Part shown: piece by piece, positions 26,020 through 35,230 of the stretch
How the letters are laid out: every line of letters starts with the position of its first letter
Numbering within the stretch: the stretch's first letter is position 1
From: Gemmatimonadota bacterium
GTDB taxonomy: Bacteria > Gemmatimonadota > Gemmatimonadetes > Longimicrobiales > Gaopeijiaceae
Length of the DNA stretch: 64,000 nt
NCBI GenBank assembly: GCA_003248075.1
Contig: QJYK01000276.1
Coordinates: 79,268 to 143,267, forward strand
Direction of reading: 5' to 3'
Made by a program: the position numbers and the translations under genes
Notes under the pieces: model-generated
Databases searched by the model: none
The model's input: only the letters and a program-made list of their open reading frames with translations
Told to the model about the DNA's origin: nothing

Positions 26020-27072
26020 ATGCAAGCATCCTCCTTTTTGAGCACCTGGTTGAGCGCGGGTCGGCTCGTTCCGGTCAACGACATCGCCGTCGACCTCGGC
26101 ACGGCCAACACCCTGGTGTACGTCAAGGGCGAGGGGATCGTGCTGAACGAGCCCTCGGTCGTCGCGGTCGAGCGGGGCACGCGCCGCATCATGGGGATCG
26201 GCCTGGAGGCCAAGCGCATGCTCGGCCGGACCCCGGAGGGCATCGAGGCGATCCGGCCCCTCAAGGACGGGGTCATCGCGGACGTGGACGTGACGGAGAT
26301 GATGCTCCGTCACTTCCTGAAGCAGGTGACGGCCAAGCGCATCTTCCGCATCAAGCCGCGCGTCGTGGTCGGCGTCCCGTCGGGCATCACCGAGCTGGAG
26401 CGTCGGGCCGTGCGGTCGTCCGCGATGGCGGCGGGCGCCAAAGCCGTCTACATGGTCGACGAGCCGATGTCGGCGGCCATCGGCGTCGGTCTTCCGGTCG
26501 AGACGCCCACGGGAAACATGGTGATCGACATCGGCGGGGGCACCACGGAGATCGCCGTCATCGCCCTCGCCGGCATCGTGTCCAACACGTCCATCCGGGT
26601 CGGCGGGGACGAGTTGGACACGGCGATCGTCACGTTTCTTCGAAAGAACTACAACCTCCTCATCGGAGAGCCCACGGCCGAGGCGATCAAGATCCAGGTG
26701 GGCTCCGCGTTCGATTTCGGCGAGGAGCGCGAGATGGAGGTGAAGGGCCGCGACCTGGTGTCGGGGATCCCCAAGACCGTGACCGTCCACTCGCAGGAGA
26801 TCCGCGAGTGCATTCAGGAGCCGATCCAGGCCATCGTCGAGGCCGTCCGTAGGGCGCTGGAGATCACCCCGCCGGAGCTCGCGTCCGACATCGTGGACCG
26901 GGGTATCGTGATGACCGGCGGGGGAGCCCTGATCCGAGGCCTGGACCGTCTGCTGCAGCACGAGACCAACCTGCCCATCCACGTGGACGAGGAGCCCCTC
27001 ACGTGCGTGGTGCGGGGAGCGGGACGGATCCTCGACGACATGCTCAAGTATCGCTCCGTCCTGGTCCAATAG
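26020..27072 (+). CDS. mreB: Rod-shape determining actin homologue MreB
   Basis: A 350-residue bacterial actin that forms membrane-associated filaments guiding lateral wall synthesis. Actin-fold signatures are the phosphate 1 loop (VDLGTANTLVYVKG), phosphate 2 (VIDIGGGTTEIAVI) and the adenosine loop (GIVMTGGGALIRGL). The N-terminal residues (ASSFLSTWLSAG) are amphipathic, consistent with direct membrane binding. It is the first gene of the mreBCD-mrdA-rodA operon. mreC follows after 15 nt. Confidence 0.97.
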   Translation: MQASSFLSTWLSAGRLVPVNDIAVDLGTANTLVYVKGEGIVLNEPSVVAVERGTRRIMGIGLEAKRMLGRTPEGIEAIRPLKDGVIADVDVTEMMLRHFLKQVTAKRIFRIKPRVVVGVPSGITELERRAVRSSAMAAGAKAVYMVDEPMSAAIGVGLPVETPTGNMVIDIGGGTTEIAVIALAGIVSNTSIRVGGDELDTAIVTFLRKNYNLLIGEPTAEAIKIQVGSAFDFGEEREMEVKGRDLVSGIPKTVTVHSQEIRECIQEPIQAIVEAVRRALEITPPELASDIVDRGIVMTGGGALIRGLDRLLQHETNLPIHVDEEPLTCVVRGAGRILDDMLKYRSVLVQ

Positions 27073-27087
27073 GCCTGCGGGGGAGGC

Positions 27088-28056
27088 GTGCCGCCCTACG
27101 GCGCTGACACCGAGGCCCTCGGGGGGAAGAGGCAGAGGATCGCCGCGGGGGCCATCGTGTCGGCTTCCATCGTGATCCTCTACCTGCCCCCTTCGGTGCA
27201 CCAGGGCCTCGCGTGGGCCCTGCGGGAATCCGCGCTGCGGCCTTTCATCGCAACCCAGCGGCGGCTCGCGGACACCCGGCTGCGCGCCGAGCGGGTCGAT
27301 GTGCTCCAGCAACAGCTCGACTCCCTCGTGGGCGCGCTGGCCACACAAGCCGCTGTGGAGGAGGAAAACCGCACCCTTCGCTGGCTTCTCGATCTCTCGG
27401 CCCGAGCCGGGCCAGGTTTCCGGGCCACGTCCGTGATCCGCCCCGGCACCCCGGGCTCCGAGAGCCTCTTCTTCGTGGACCTCGGCACCCGGGACGGAGT
27501 GCGTGCCGGCGCTCCTGTCATCGACCCTCGAGGCCTTGTCGGTGTGATCCGGGAGGCCCGCGCCGATGCTGCGGTCGGGATGGACTGGACGCACCCCGAT
27601 TTCCGCGCGAGCGCGATGCTGGCGGACGGCAGCGGCTTCGGCATGGTCGAGGCCCGTCGCGGTGCCTTCCGCGAGGACGATCGCCTGGTGCTCAACGGGG
27701 CGGCGTACTACGAGGAGGTCCCATCGGGCGCGCTCGTGCTCACCTCCGGCCTCAGCGGCGTCCTCCCTCGGGGCATCCCGATCGGCACGATCGACGGGGT
27801 CGCCGACGAGGAGGGCCGCTGGCGGAGGAGCTACTGGCTCAGGCCCAGGGTGCAACCCGCCGGGGTGACCCACGCGCTGGTTGCCGTTTCCGGAACCGGG
27901 GTGGACCTCTCGACGCTTTGGCCGGAAGAAGGCGCCCCGGGGGCCTCGCGGGCCCGGGGAGCCGAGGGACGTCGGGTCGGGGGAGCGGACAGTGCCGATT
28001 CGCGCGGGGACTCCGTTTCGCGAGAGGAGCCGCCTGGGCTCAGGGATTCCCGATGA
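27088..28056 (+). CDS. mreC: Rod-shape determining protein MreC
   Basis: A 322-residue bitopic protein of the elongasome. One membrane helix (about 17-37) is followed by a periplasmic coiled coil (about 58-95, TRLRAERVDVLQQQLDSLV) and the two beta-barrel domains of MreC (FFVDLGTRDGVRAGAPVID and LVLTSGLSGVLPRGIPIG). It has a GTG start. About 55 residues of Gly/Ser/Arg/Glu-rich tail after the conserved domain are probably disordered. It overlaps mreD by 4 nt (ATGA). Confidence 0.92.
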   Translation: MPPYGADTEALGGKRQRIAAGAIVSASIVILYLPPSVHQGLAWALRESALRPFIATQRRLADTRLRAERVDVLQQQLDSLVGALATQAAVEEENRTLRWLLDLSARAGPGFRATSVIRPGTPGSESLFFVDLGTRDGVRAGAPVIDPRGLVGVIREARADAAVGMDWTHPDFRASAMLADGSGFGMVEARRGAFREDDRLVLNGAAYYEEVPSGALVLTSGLSGVLPRGIPIGTIDGVADEEGRWRRSYWLRPRVQPAGVTHALVAVSGTGVDLSTLWPEEGAPGASRARGAEGRRVGGADSADSRGDSVSREEPPGLRDSR

Positions 28057-28532
28057 AGGTGGGTTGGGGGTTCTGGGTGTTGCTCGCGGGGCTGGCCTTG
28101 GTCCACTTCCTGCTTCACGTCGGGTTCGGGCTCCGCGCCGCTCCGGATCTGCTGACGGTGGCGCTGCTGCTCGGCGCCCGTGAGGTGGGGATCGGAACGG
28201 CCGCGGCCCTGGGGCTCGTGGCCGGCCTCCTGGAGGACTCGCTGAGCGTGCTTGCGTTCGGGGCCAACGCCCTCGCGATGACCCTGGTCGGCGTGGCCGG
28301 GGGAGCCACCCGCGACCTGTTCGTCGGGGACTCGCGCCTGTTCGTCGTGACGTACTTCCTGTTCGGGAAGTGGCTCAGGGACCTGATCCACTGGATCGCG
28401 GTAGGAGACGTCTTCCGGCAGCCGTTCGTCGACCAGGTTCTGATCGGAGGGTTTCTGGGCGGTATGTGGGCCGCGCTCGTGGGACTCGCCCTGTTCGAGC
28501 TGGGGCGCCTGCGCCCGGAGGGTTCGTCATGA
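28053..28532 (+). CDS. mreD: Rod-shape determining membrane protein MreD
   Basis: A 159-residue polytopic inner-membrane protein with five or six hydrophobic helices, usual for MreD. Sequence conservation in this family is low. The call rests on size, hydrophobicity (ALGLVAGLLEDSLSVLAFG) and its place between mreC and PBP2. It overlaps both neighbours by 4 nt (ATGA). Confidence 0.88.
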   Translation: MKVGWGFWVLLAGLALVHFLLHVGFGLRAAPDLLTVALLLGAREVGIGTAAALGLVAGLLEDSLSVLAFGANALAMTLVGVAGGATRDLFVGDSRLFVVTYFLFGKWLRDLIHWIAVGDVFRQPFVDQVLIGGFLGGMWAALVGLALFELGRLRPEGSS

Positions 28533-30397
28533 GGATCTACCCTCCGCACGTGCGTCGGAGCCGTGCCCACGGGGCCCTGGTGATCACGGCGGGCTTCATC
28601 GGCCTTCTGCTGGCCGCGTTCTTCAGGGTCCAGGTCCTCGGGTCGTCGACCTGGGCGCTACGGGCCGAGTCCAATCGGCTACGGCAGCTCCCGATGCCGT
28701 CGCCGCGCGGCACGATCTACGACCGGAACGGCATGATCTTGGCGGACAACGTTCCGGGATACGCGGTCACGCTCCTTCCCGGGCCCCCGGATTCGATCCG
28801 CGCCACGCTGGAGCGGATGGCGCGTTACGTCGACCTGCCCCCGGAGCGGATCGACCGATTGGTGGCCGACCTCCGTCGGTACGGGCGCGAGCTGGTGGTC
28901 GACGCGGATGCGGACTTCGAGGTGGTGAGCGCGATCGAGGAGCGCCGCTCCGAGTTCCCGGACGTCTACATCGAGATGCGACCACGCCGCAGATACCTGG
29001 CTGGGCGGGCGGCCTCGCACGTCCTGGGGTACGTGGGCGAGATCACCGCGGACGAGCTCGGGTCCGACGACTTCCCGGAGGAACGGTACGAGGCCGGCGC
29101 CGTCGTCGGGAAGACCGGGGTCGAGCGCCAGTACGAGTCCACGCTCCAGGGAGATCCGGGCGTTCGCTACGTGGAGGTGGACGCGCGTGGTCGCATCGTG
29201 GGGGACTTCAGGGGGGTAACGGCCCGGCCCCCGCGGTCCGGCGAGGACTTGCACCTGAACCTGGACCTCGAGCTCCAGCGATGGATCCACCACATCTTCC
29301 CGGACTCGATGAGGGGCGCGGTCGTCGCGCTGGATCCGGCCGACGGGGGGGTCCTGGCCCTGTACTCCGCGCCCACCTTCGATCCGAACGATTTCGTGGG
29401 CGGCATCGATGCAAGCCTCTGGCGCGAGCTCAACACCGACGAGCGCACGCCCCTGTTCGACCGATCCGTGCTCGGGCTTTACCCCCCGGCTTCGACCTGG
29501 AAGCTGGCGACCGCCGGAATCGCGCTCGACCTGGGCGTCGTGCGCCCCGAGGAGTACATGCCGGAGCCATGCACCGGGGTGTTCTTCTGGGGAGGGAGGC
29601 CGTGGCGCTGCCACAGGCGAGACGGCCACGGCTACAACAACCTCGCCCAGGCGATCGGGAACTCGTGCGACGTGTACTTCTACCAGCTCGGGCTCCGCAT
29701 CGGACTGGACCGGATGCTGGGCATGGCCACGGAGCTCGGCTTCAGCCGGCGATGCGGGGTCGATCTTCCCCAGGAGAATCAGGGGATCTTCCCTGCCAGC
29801 CGGGACTACTGGACGCAGGTCTGGGGCTACAGCGCGCGTGAGGGCGAGGCGCTGAGCCTCGCGATCGGTCAGGGGCCCAACTCACAAACTCCGCTGAAGA
29901 TGGCCCAGTTCTACGTCGCCTTGGCCCGAGATGGCTCGGCTCCGCCGCCGACGCTCGCGCAGGGGATCGAGCTGGGGGAGGGTTGGTCGTTGAGCCTGGA
30001 CAGCGCTTCGATCGCCGCACTGCGGGAGGGCCTGCGCATGGTCACTGCGCCGGGAGGCACCGCCCATCTGGCCGGGACGCTGGAGCACTGGGAGGTACTG
30101 GGCAAGACCGGTACCGGTCAGAACCCGCAGAGCCTACAGGGACTGGCCCCGGATCACGCTTGGTTCGCGGGGATGGTCGGGCCGTTCGGAGGTGATCCCG
30201 AGATCGTCGTGGTGGCGTTGGTCGAGTTCGGTCGCAGCGGGTCGGCCGTGGCCGCTCCGATCGTCTCGAAGGCCGCTGACTTCTACCTGAGGCGCAAGCA
30301 CGGCATTCCGGTGGATACGATCCAGACCCTCGGGGAGCACCTGCGCACCGTGGGCTGGCCCCGGTGGTACCGGGAGCGCTTCGGACGGACTCAGTGA
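28529..30397 (+). CDS. mrdA: Penicillin-binding protein 2 (elongation transpeptidase)
   Basis: A 622-residue class B PBP that cross-links peptidoglycan during cell elongation with RodA. An N-terminal membrane anchor (about 18-38) is followed by the PBP dimerisation domain, starting at PSPRGTIYDRNGMILADN, and the transpeptidase domain. The active-site SxxK is S322-T-W-K325, the SxN-type motif is SCD in GNSCDVYFYQLG, and KTG begins at K526 in KTGTGQ. It starts within the mreD stop (ATGA) and ends within the rodA GTG start, so the whole operon is coupled. Confidence 0.96.
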   Translation: MRIYPPHVRRSRAHGALVITAGFIGLLLAAFFRVQVLGSSTWALRAESNRLRQLPMPSPRGTIYDRNGMILADNVPGYAVTLLPGPPDSIRATLERMARYVDLPPERIDRLVADLRRYGRELVVDADADFEVVSAIEERRSEFPDVYIEMRPRRRYLAGRAASHVLGYVGEITADELGSDDFPEERYEAGAVVGKTGVERQYESTLQGDPGVRYVEVDARGRIVGDFRGVTARPPRSGEDLHLNLDLELQRWIHHIFPDSMRGAVVALDPADGGVLALYSAPTFDPNDFVGGIDASLWRELNTDERTPLFDRSVLGLYPPASTWKLATAGIALDLGVVRPEEYMPEPCTGVFFWGGRPWRCHRRDGHGYNNLAQAIGNSCDVYFYQLGLRIGLDRMLGMATELGFSRRCGVDLPQENQGIFPASRDYWTQVWGYSAREGEALSLAIGQGPNSQTPLKMAQFYVALARDGSAPPPTLAQGIELGEGWSLSLDSASIAALREGLRMVTAPGGTAHLAGTLEHWEVLGKTGTGQNPQSLQGLAPDHAWFAGMVGPFGGDPEIVVVALVEFGRSGSAVAAPIVSKAADFYLRRKHGIPVDTIQTLGEHLRTVGWPRWYRERFGRTQ

Positions 30398-31629
30398 CCC
30401 GCCTCTTCGAGCGGTGGTCGCTCGATCCAGGGCTCGTCATCTCGATCCTGGCGTTGACGCTCTTCGGGATCGCGATGATCTACTCGGCCGGCGTGGTCAA
30501 CGTGCCGAACCCGGTCACCCACGACGCGTGGATCCGACAGAGTGTCTGGTTCGTCTTGGCGCTCGTCGCCTTCACCCTCCTGACCAGGGTGCCCCTCCGG
30601 TGGCTCGAGTGGGTGGCGCTTCCGTCCTATGTGGTGTCGCTCGTGCTCCTGGCGGCCACGCTGGTGGTGGGGACCGGGGCGGGGACCGCCGCGGGCGTGA
30701 AGAGCTGGATTCAGCTCGGCCCCGTCCGCTTCCAGCCGTCCGAGGTATCGAAGATCGCGACGATCCTGATGCTGGCGAGGCTGTTGTCGCAGCGCGAGGA
30801 TCGCCTTGCATCGCTTCGGGACATGATCGCTCCTTCGATGCTGGTGGCCCTTCCCCTCGCCCTGGTCATGCGTCAACCGGACCTGGGCACGGCGATGGCC
30901 TTCGTCGGGATCCTGTTCGCCATGCTCTACTGGGCGGGCACGCCCGTGGCGCTGCTGGCGTTGGTCGCGAGCCCGGTGGCCTCGCTGTTCCTGTCGTACG
31001 ACACGATGGTCTGGTCGGCGTACATCGTGGTGGTCATCCTCTTCCTGTACTTCTACAGGTCGCGGCTCTACTTCTTCGAGTCGCTGATGGTCGTGCTCGC
31101 CAACTTCGCCGCCGGTACGATCGCGCGGCCGCTGTGGAACTCCCTCGCCCAGTACCAGCGGAATCGGATCCTCGTGTTCCTGGATCCCGAGGTCGACCCG
31201 CGGAACGCCGGCTATCAGGTCATCCAATCGAAGGTGGCGATCGGAAGCGGCGGGCTCCTCGGAAAGGGCTTCACGGAGGGCACCCAGAAGCGCTTCGACT
31301 TCCTTCCGGAGCAGCATACGGACTTCATCTTCTCGGTGGTGGGTGAGGAGCTGGGTTTTCTGGGCACCGCGCTCGCGATCCTCGCGTTCGCCTGGGTGCT
31401 CACCCGGTTGATCCGGATGGCCCAGGAGTCACCGGATCCCTTTGCCGGCCTTGTCCTGTTGGGTATCTTCGGGGCCTGGCTCGTCCACATCTTCGTGAAT
31501 GTGGGCATGACGGTCGGCCTGGTTCCGATTACCGGCATCCCCCTGCCGTTCGTGAGCTACGGGGGCACCTTCCTGCTCATGTCCTGGGTCGCGGTCGCGA
31601 TCGCGGTCCGGGTCGCCCGAGAGGGGTGA
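30394..31629 (+). CDS. rodA: Peptidoglycan glycosyltransferase RodA
   Basis: A 411-residue SEDS-family polytopic enzyme that polymerises lipid II for side-wall growth in complex with PBP2. The GTG start overlaps the mrdA stop. SEDS hallmarks are present: KSWIQLGPVRFQPSEVSK, the LGTAMAFVGI segment after RQPD, FLPEQHTDFIFSVVGEELGF and the terminal PFVSYGGTFLLMSWVA. It ends overlapping an upstream in-frame GTG of accD. Confidence 0.95.
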   Translation: MTRLFERWSLDPGLVISILALTLFGIAMIYSAGVVNVPNPVTHDAWIRQSVWFVLALVAFTLLTRVPLRWLEWVALPSYVVSLVLLAATLVVGTGAGTAAGVKSWIQLGPVRFQPSEVSKIATILMLARLLSQREDRLASLRDMIAPSMLVALPLALVMRQPDLGTAMAFVGILFAMLYWAGTPVALLALVASPVASLFLSYDTMVWSAYIVVVILFLYFYRSRLYFFESLMVVLANFAAGTIARPLWNSLAQYQRNRILVFLDPEVDPRNAGYQVIQSKVAIGSGGLLGKGFTEGTQKRFDFLPEQHTDFIFSVVGEELGFLGTALAILAFAWVLTRLIRMAQESPDPFAGLVLLGIFGAWLVHIFVNVGMTVGLVPITGIPLPFVSYGGTFLLMSWVAVAIAVRVAREG

Positions 31630-31658
31630 TCGACGGGCGACGATTCCAAGGAGCCCAC

Positions 31659-32513
31659 TTGGCCTGGTTCCGGAAGGACAAGAAGCCCCTGCAGGCGCAG
31701 GGCAGGCGCGACGTTCCGAGCAACGTCTTCGACAAGTGCGCCGGCTGCGGCGAGATCCTGTATCGCGAGCGACTCGCCCAGAACCTCAATGTCTGCCCGA
31801 ACTGTGGGCACCACCTCAAGATCACTGCGGAGGACTACGTCGACCTCCTCATCGACGAAGACACCTTCATCGAGCTCGACGAGAACCTGAGGGCCGCGGA
31901 TCCCCTCGGGTTCCGGGACCTCAAGGCCTATCCCGACCGGATCGCCGCCGCCGAGGCCAAGGGGAAGCGGGAGGCGCTTTTGAGCGGCACCGGCGAGCTC
32001 GACGGGATGCCCGTTGTACTGGCCGTCATGGATTTCTCGTTCATCGGGGGGTCGATGGGCTCCGTGGTGGGCGAGAAGATCGGTCGGGCTGGGCGGGTCG
32101 CTCTGAAGCGGGGCTGCGCCCTGATCGTGGTCAGCGCCTCCGGGGGGGCGCGCATGCAGGAGGGGATCTATTCGCTGATGCAGATGGCGAAGACGTCCAG
32201 CATCCTTTCCCGACTCCACGAGGCGGGGGTTCCGTTCTTCTCCATTCTGACCAACCCGACCACAGGGGGGGTGACGGCATCCTTCTCGATGCTCGGCGAC
32301 GTCAACCTTGCCGAGCCCGGCGCGCTGATCGGCTTCGCCGGCCCCAGGGTCATCGAGGAGACCATCAAACAGGAGCTGCCTCACGGCTTCCAGCGCTCCG
32401 AGTTCCTGAAGGAGCACGGGATGGTCGACCGCGTTGTGGACCGACGGGAAATGAAGGCCACGGTGGGGCTCCTGCTCCGACACATGACGGGCGCGTGGGC
32501 CGCGATCGAATGA
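31659..32513 (+). CDS. accD: Acetyl-CoA carboxylase carboxyltransferase subunit beta
   Basis: A 284-residue beta subunit of the carboxyltransferase that makes malonyl-CoA for fatty-acid synthesis. I prefer the TTG at 31659, which gives the canonical AWFRKDKKP N-terminus and has AAGGAG six nt upstream. The GTG at 31626, overlapping rodA, is the alternative. The four-cysteine zinc finger (CAGCGE and CPNCGH) precedes the crotonase fold, with the oxyanion-type GGARMQEGIYSLMQMAK and PTTGGVTASFSMLGD. accA is not in the window. Confidence 0.94.
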   Translation: MAWFRKDKKPLQAQGRRDVPSNVFDKCAGCGEILYRERLAQNLNVCPNCGHHLKITAEDYVDLLIDEDTFIELDENLRAADPLGFRDLKAYPDRIAAAEAKGKREALLSGTGELDGMPVVLAVMDFSFIGGSMGSVVGEKIGRAGRVALKRGCALIVVSASGGARMQEGIYSLMQMAKTSSILSRLHEAGVPFFSILTNPTTGGVTASFSMLGDVNLAEPGALIGFAGPRVIEETIKQELPHGFQRSEFLKEHGMVDRVVDRREMKATVGLLLRHMTGAWAAIE

Positions 32514-32517
32514 GCCT

Positions 32518-33891
32518 GTGAGCGGACCCGAAGCCCGGGAGGCGGGCATGCTGCTCGCGCCCGAGCGCCTGGACCGGCCGTTCGGCGATCCGCTGATCGG
32601 GCGTGTCTTCCCACCGCTGGCCACCGGGGTGCACTGGGGTCTGGAGCGCACGACCCGGGCGCTTGAGTCCCTCGGCGACCCGCACCGGCGGCTGCGCTGT
32701 CTGCATATCGGCGGAACCAACGGGAAGGGCTCGGTCACCACCACGCTCGCGGCCGTGCTCGACCGTGCGGGGCACCGCGTGGGCTGCTTCACGTCGCCTC
32801 ATCTGTGCTCGTTCCGGGAGCGCTTCGTGGTCGGCGGGACCGCACTCTCGGAGGACACCCTCATCGGGTATGCCGACGAGGTCCGTGACGCCGTGGTCCG
32901 CTTCGGGCTCACGTTCTTCGAGGCGGTCACGGTGCTGGGACTTCATGCGTTCGTGAGGGCCGGCGTGGATGTGGCCGTGATCGAAGTCGGTCTCGGCGGC
33001 CGGCTCGACGCCACCAACGTGGTGGCTCCCATGGTGTCCGCGGTGACCAACGTGGCGATGGACCACGCCGACTATCTCGGCGATACGCTTACGGCCATCG
33101 CGCGCGAGAAGGCCGGCATCATGAAGCCGGGGGTACCCTTCCTGACCGCCGAGATCGACCCCGAGCTGCTGACGGTCTTCCTCGGGGTCGCCCACGCCGT
33201 CGCAGCCCCGTTCTACCCCATCGACCCGTCGGGAGTCGTCGCCGACCTGCTGGTCGACGCGGGCGGCACGACGTTCAGGTTGAACACCCGCGCCTGGGGC
33301 GACATCCGCGTGCACACGCCGTTGGTGGGACGTCACCAGGCCGCCAACGCCGCGCTCGCCGTGGCGATGCTCGAGCATCTCCCGGCCGATCTCCGGCCCG
33401 CGGTGGATGCGGTGGTTGCCGGCCTCGAGGGGGTGGTGCATCCGGGCAGGGACCAGATCGAGACCGTGGAGGGCGGGACCTGGCTCTTCGACGTGGCCCA
33501 CAACACCGCCGGGATCGAGTCGCTGGTCGACACGATCGATCGACTGGAGCTGCCCCGGCCTCTGATCGCCCTCGTGGGCGTTCTGGGCGACAAGAACTGG
33601 AGGGAGATGCTTCCTCCGCTCTTCCGGCGCGCCACGGGGGCGGTGCTGACCCAGCCGCCCTCCGCTCCTCCCGAGCGGCGGTGGAGCCCGGCCGAGGCCG
33701 CCGCGGCCGTGGCCGGAACCTCGGCGATCCGGGTCGAGGAAGACTTCGGGAGGGCCATGACCGTCGCCCGGGAGTTGGCGGGGTCCGGGACCGTCGTGGT
33801 CACCGGCTCGGTACACACCGTCGGCTCGGCGCTGCGGGTGCTCCACCGGGAACCGCTGAGCACCGCGTCGAACGGGCCGACGCGCGGTTGA
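32518..33891 (+). CDS. folC: Folylpolyglutamate / dihydrofolate synthase
   Basis: A 457-residue Mur-ligase-like enzyme adding glutamate to folates. Conserved motifs are the P-loop GGTNGKGSVTTTLAAVL, the TSPHLCSFRERF loop, the EVGLGGRLDATNVV loop and the C-terminal ligase domain with FDVAHNTAGIESL. It has a GTG start, 4 nt after accD. The accD-folC pairing is widespread in bacteria. Confidence 0.94.
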   Translation: MSGPEAREAGMLLAPERLDRPFGDPLIGRVFPPLATGVHWGLERTTRALESLGDPHRRLRCLHIGGTNGKGSVTTTLAAVLDRAGHRVGCFTSPHLCSFRERFVVGGTALSEDTLIGYADEVRDAVVRFGLTFFEAVTVLGLHAFVRAGVDVAVIEVGLGGRLDATNVVAPMVSAVTNVAMDHADYLGDTLTAIAREKAGIMKPGVPFLTAEIDPELLTVFLGVAHAVAAPFYPIDPSGVVADLLVDAGGTTFRLNTRAWGDIRVHTPLVGRHQAANAALAVAMLEHLPADLRPAVDAVVAGLEGVVHPGRDQIETVEGGTWLFDVAHNTAGIESLVDTIDRLELPRPLIALVGVLGDKNWREMLPPLFRRATGAVLTQPPSAPPERRWSPAEAAAAVAGTSAIRVEEDFGRAMTVARELAGSGTVVVTGSVHTVGSALRVLHREPLSTASNGPTRG

Positions 33892-33915
33892 TAGGAGGCC
33901 CGTCTCCGCTAGATT
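33888..33915 (+). promoter_or_regulatory. Candidate promoter giving a near-leaderless hisS mRNA
   Basis: TTGATA (33888-33893) and TAGATT (33910-33915) are 16 bp apart, with the -35 overlapping the folC stop. Initiation is expected around 33922, only a few nt before the hisS ATG at 33925. The nearest AGGAGG (33894-33899) would lie upstream of that start site. Confidence 0.4.
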
Positions 33916-33924
33916 CCGCGGTTC

Positions 33925-35211
33925 ATGACGGCTCAGAGCTTCTCCCGACTTCCCGGCTTCCGCGACTTCCCGCCGGAGGACCTGGCATTCCGCGCCCATA
34001 TCTTCGAGGCGTGGCGTACGGTGGCGCGGCGATACGGTTTCCAGGAATACGACGGACCACCGCTCGAGGCGCTCGATCTCTACGTGGAGAAGAGCGGCGA
34101 GGAGATCGTGGGGCAGTTGTACGCCTTCACGGACAAGGGGGACCGGGAAGTGGCGCTGCGCCCCGAGATGACGCCGTCGCTGGCACGCATCCTGGCCGAG
34201 CGCTCGCGTGCTTTGCCCAAGCCGATCCGCTGGTTCTCCATCCCGCAGCTCTTCAGATACGAGCGGCAGCAGCGCGGCCGTCTACGAGAGCATTTCCAGT
34301 GGAACGTCGACATCGTGGGCGAGGAGGGTGTCGCGGCCGACGCGGAAGTACTTGCGGTGGCGATCGACGGTCTGAGGGAGCTTGGGCTGGGCCCCGAAGA
34401 CTTCAGGGCGCGCGTGTCGGATCGACGCTTGCTCTCGGCCATCCTCTCGAGCACGGGGGTCGAGCCGGCCGGGATGGACGACGCCTTCGCGGCGATCGAC
34501 AAGATCGAGCGAGAGCCTCGCGAACGCGTCCGGGCCCGCCTGGCCGGCGCGGGGGTGGGCGAGTCGGACGCGGACGCGGTGCTCACGCTCTTCCAAGACG
34601 GAGGTGCCGAGGCGGCTCGCGAAGCCTTCGGAGGCCGGGAGGCGGTCGACTCGGAACTGGCGCGACTCGAGGAATACGTGGCCATCCTGGGCGCGATGGG
34701 CCTGGGTGCCTTCGTGGAGGTGGATCTGGCCATCGTTCGCGGCCTGGCGTACTACACGGGAATCGTGTTCGAGCTGTTCGACCGTCTGGGCTCGCTGCGC
34801 GCGATCTGTGGGGGAGGCCGCTACGATCGGCTTCTCGAGCGCGTGGGCGGAGAGGCGTTGCCGGCGGTGGGGTTCGGGATGGGCGACGTGGTCCTGGGGG
34901 AGCTCCTCCGCGAGCGGGGAAGGGCCCCCGGGCACGCTCGGGGGGTCGACGACTACCTCGTGGTCATCGGCGAGGCGCAGCGGTCCGTGATGCTCCGGGT
35001 GGCCCACGCGCTGCGCTCGAGCGGGCGGAGTGTGCTCTATTCACTCAAGGACCAATCGGTGCGAAAGCAGTTCAAGGCCGCGGAGTCCGAGGGGGCCGCG
35101 CGCGTGCTGGTGCTCGGCCCGGACGAGGCGGCGCGGGGCGTCCTGGTGGCGCGGGACATGGGGACCGGGTTGGAGGAGGAGATCGCGATCACGGCGTTGG
35201 AGGCGGGGTGA
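33925..35211 (+). CDS. hisS: Histidyl-tRNA synthetase
   Basis: A 428-residue class II synthetase charging tRNA-His. Motif 1 region (GFRDFPPEDLAFRAHI), motif 2 (FSIPQLFRYERQQRGRLREHFQWN), the histidine loop LAYYTGIVFELF and GGGRYDRLLE are all present. The C-terminal anticodon-binding domain (YLVVIGEAQRSVMLRVAHAL) completes it. Because HisS resembles the ATP-PRTase regulator HisZ, the intact motifs 2 and 3 and the anticodon domain are the reason for calling a true synthetase. Confidence 0.93.
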   Translation: MTAQSFSRLPGFRDFPPEDLAFRAHIFEAWRTVARRYGFQEYDGPPLEALDLYVEKSGEEIVGQLYAFTDKGDREVALRPEMTPSLARILAERSRALPKPIRWFSIPQLFRYERQQRGRLREHFQWNVDIVGEEGVAADAEVLAVAIDGLRELGLGPEDFRARVSDRRLLSAILSSTGVEPAGMDDAFAAIDKIEREPRERVRARLAGAGVGESDADAVLTLFQDGGAEAAREAFGGREAVDSELARLEEYVAILGAMGLGAFVEVDLAIVRGLAYYTGIVFELFDRLGSLRAICGGGRYDRLLERVGGEALPAVGFGMGDVVLGELLRERGRAPGHARGVDDYLVVIGEAQRSVMLRVAHALRSSGRSVLYSLKDQSVRKQFKAAESEGAARVLVLGPDEAARGVLVARDMGTGLEEEIAITALEAG

Positions 35212-35230
35212 CCCGCCGGCCGGATCAGCC

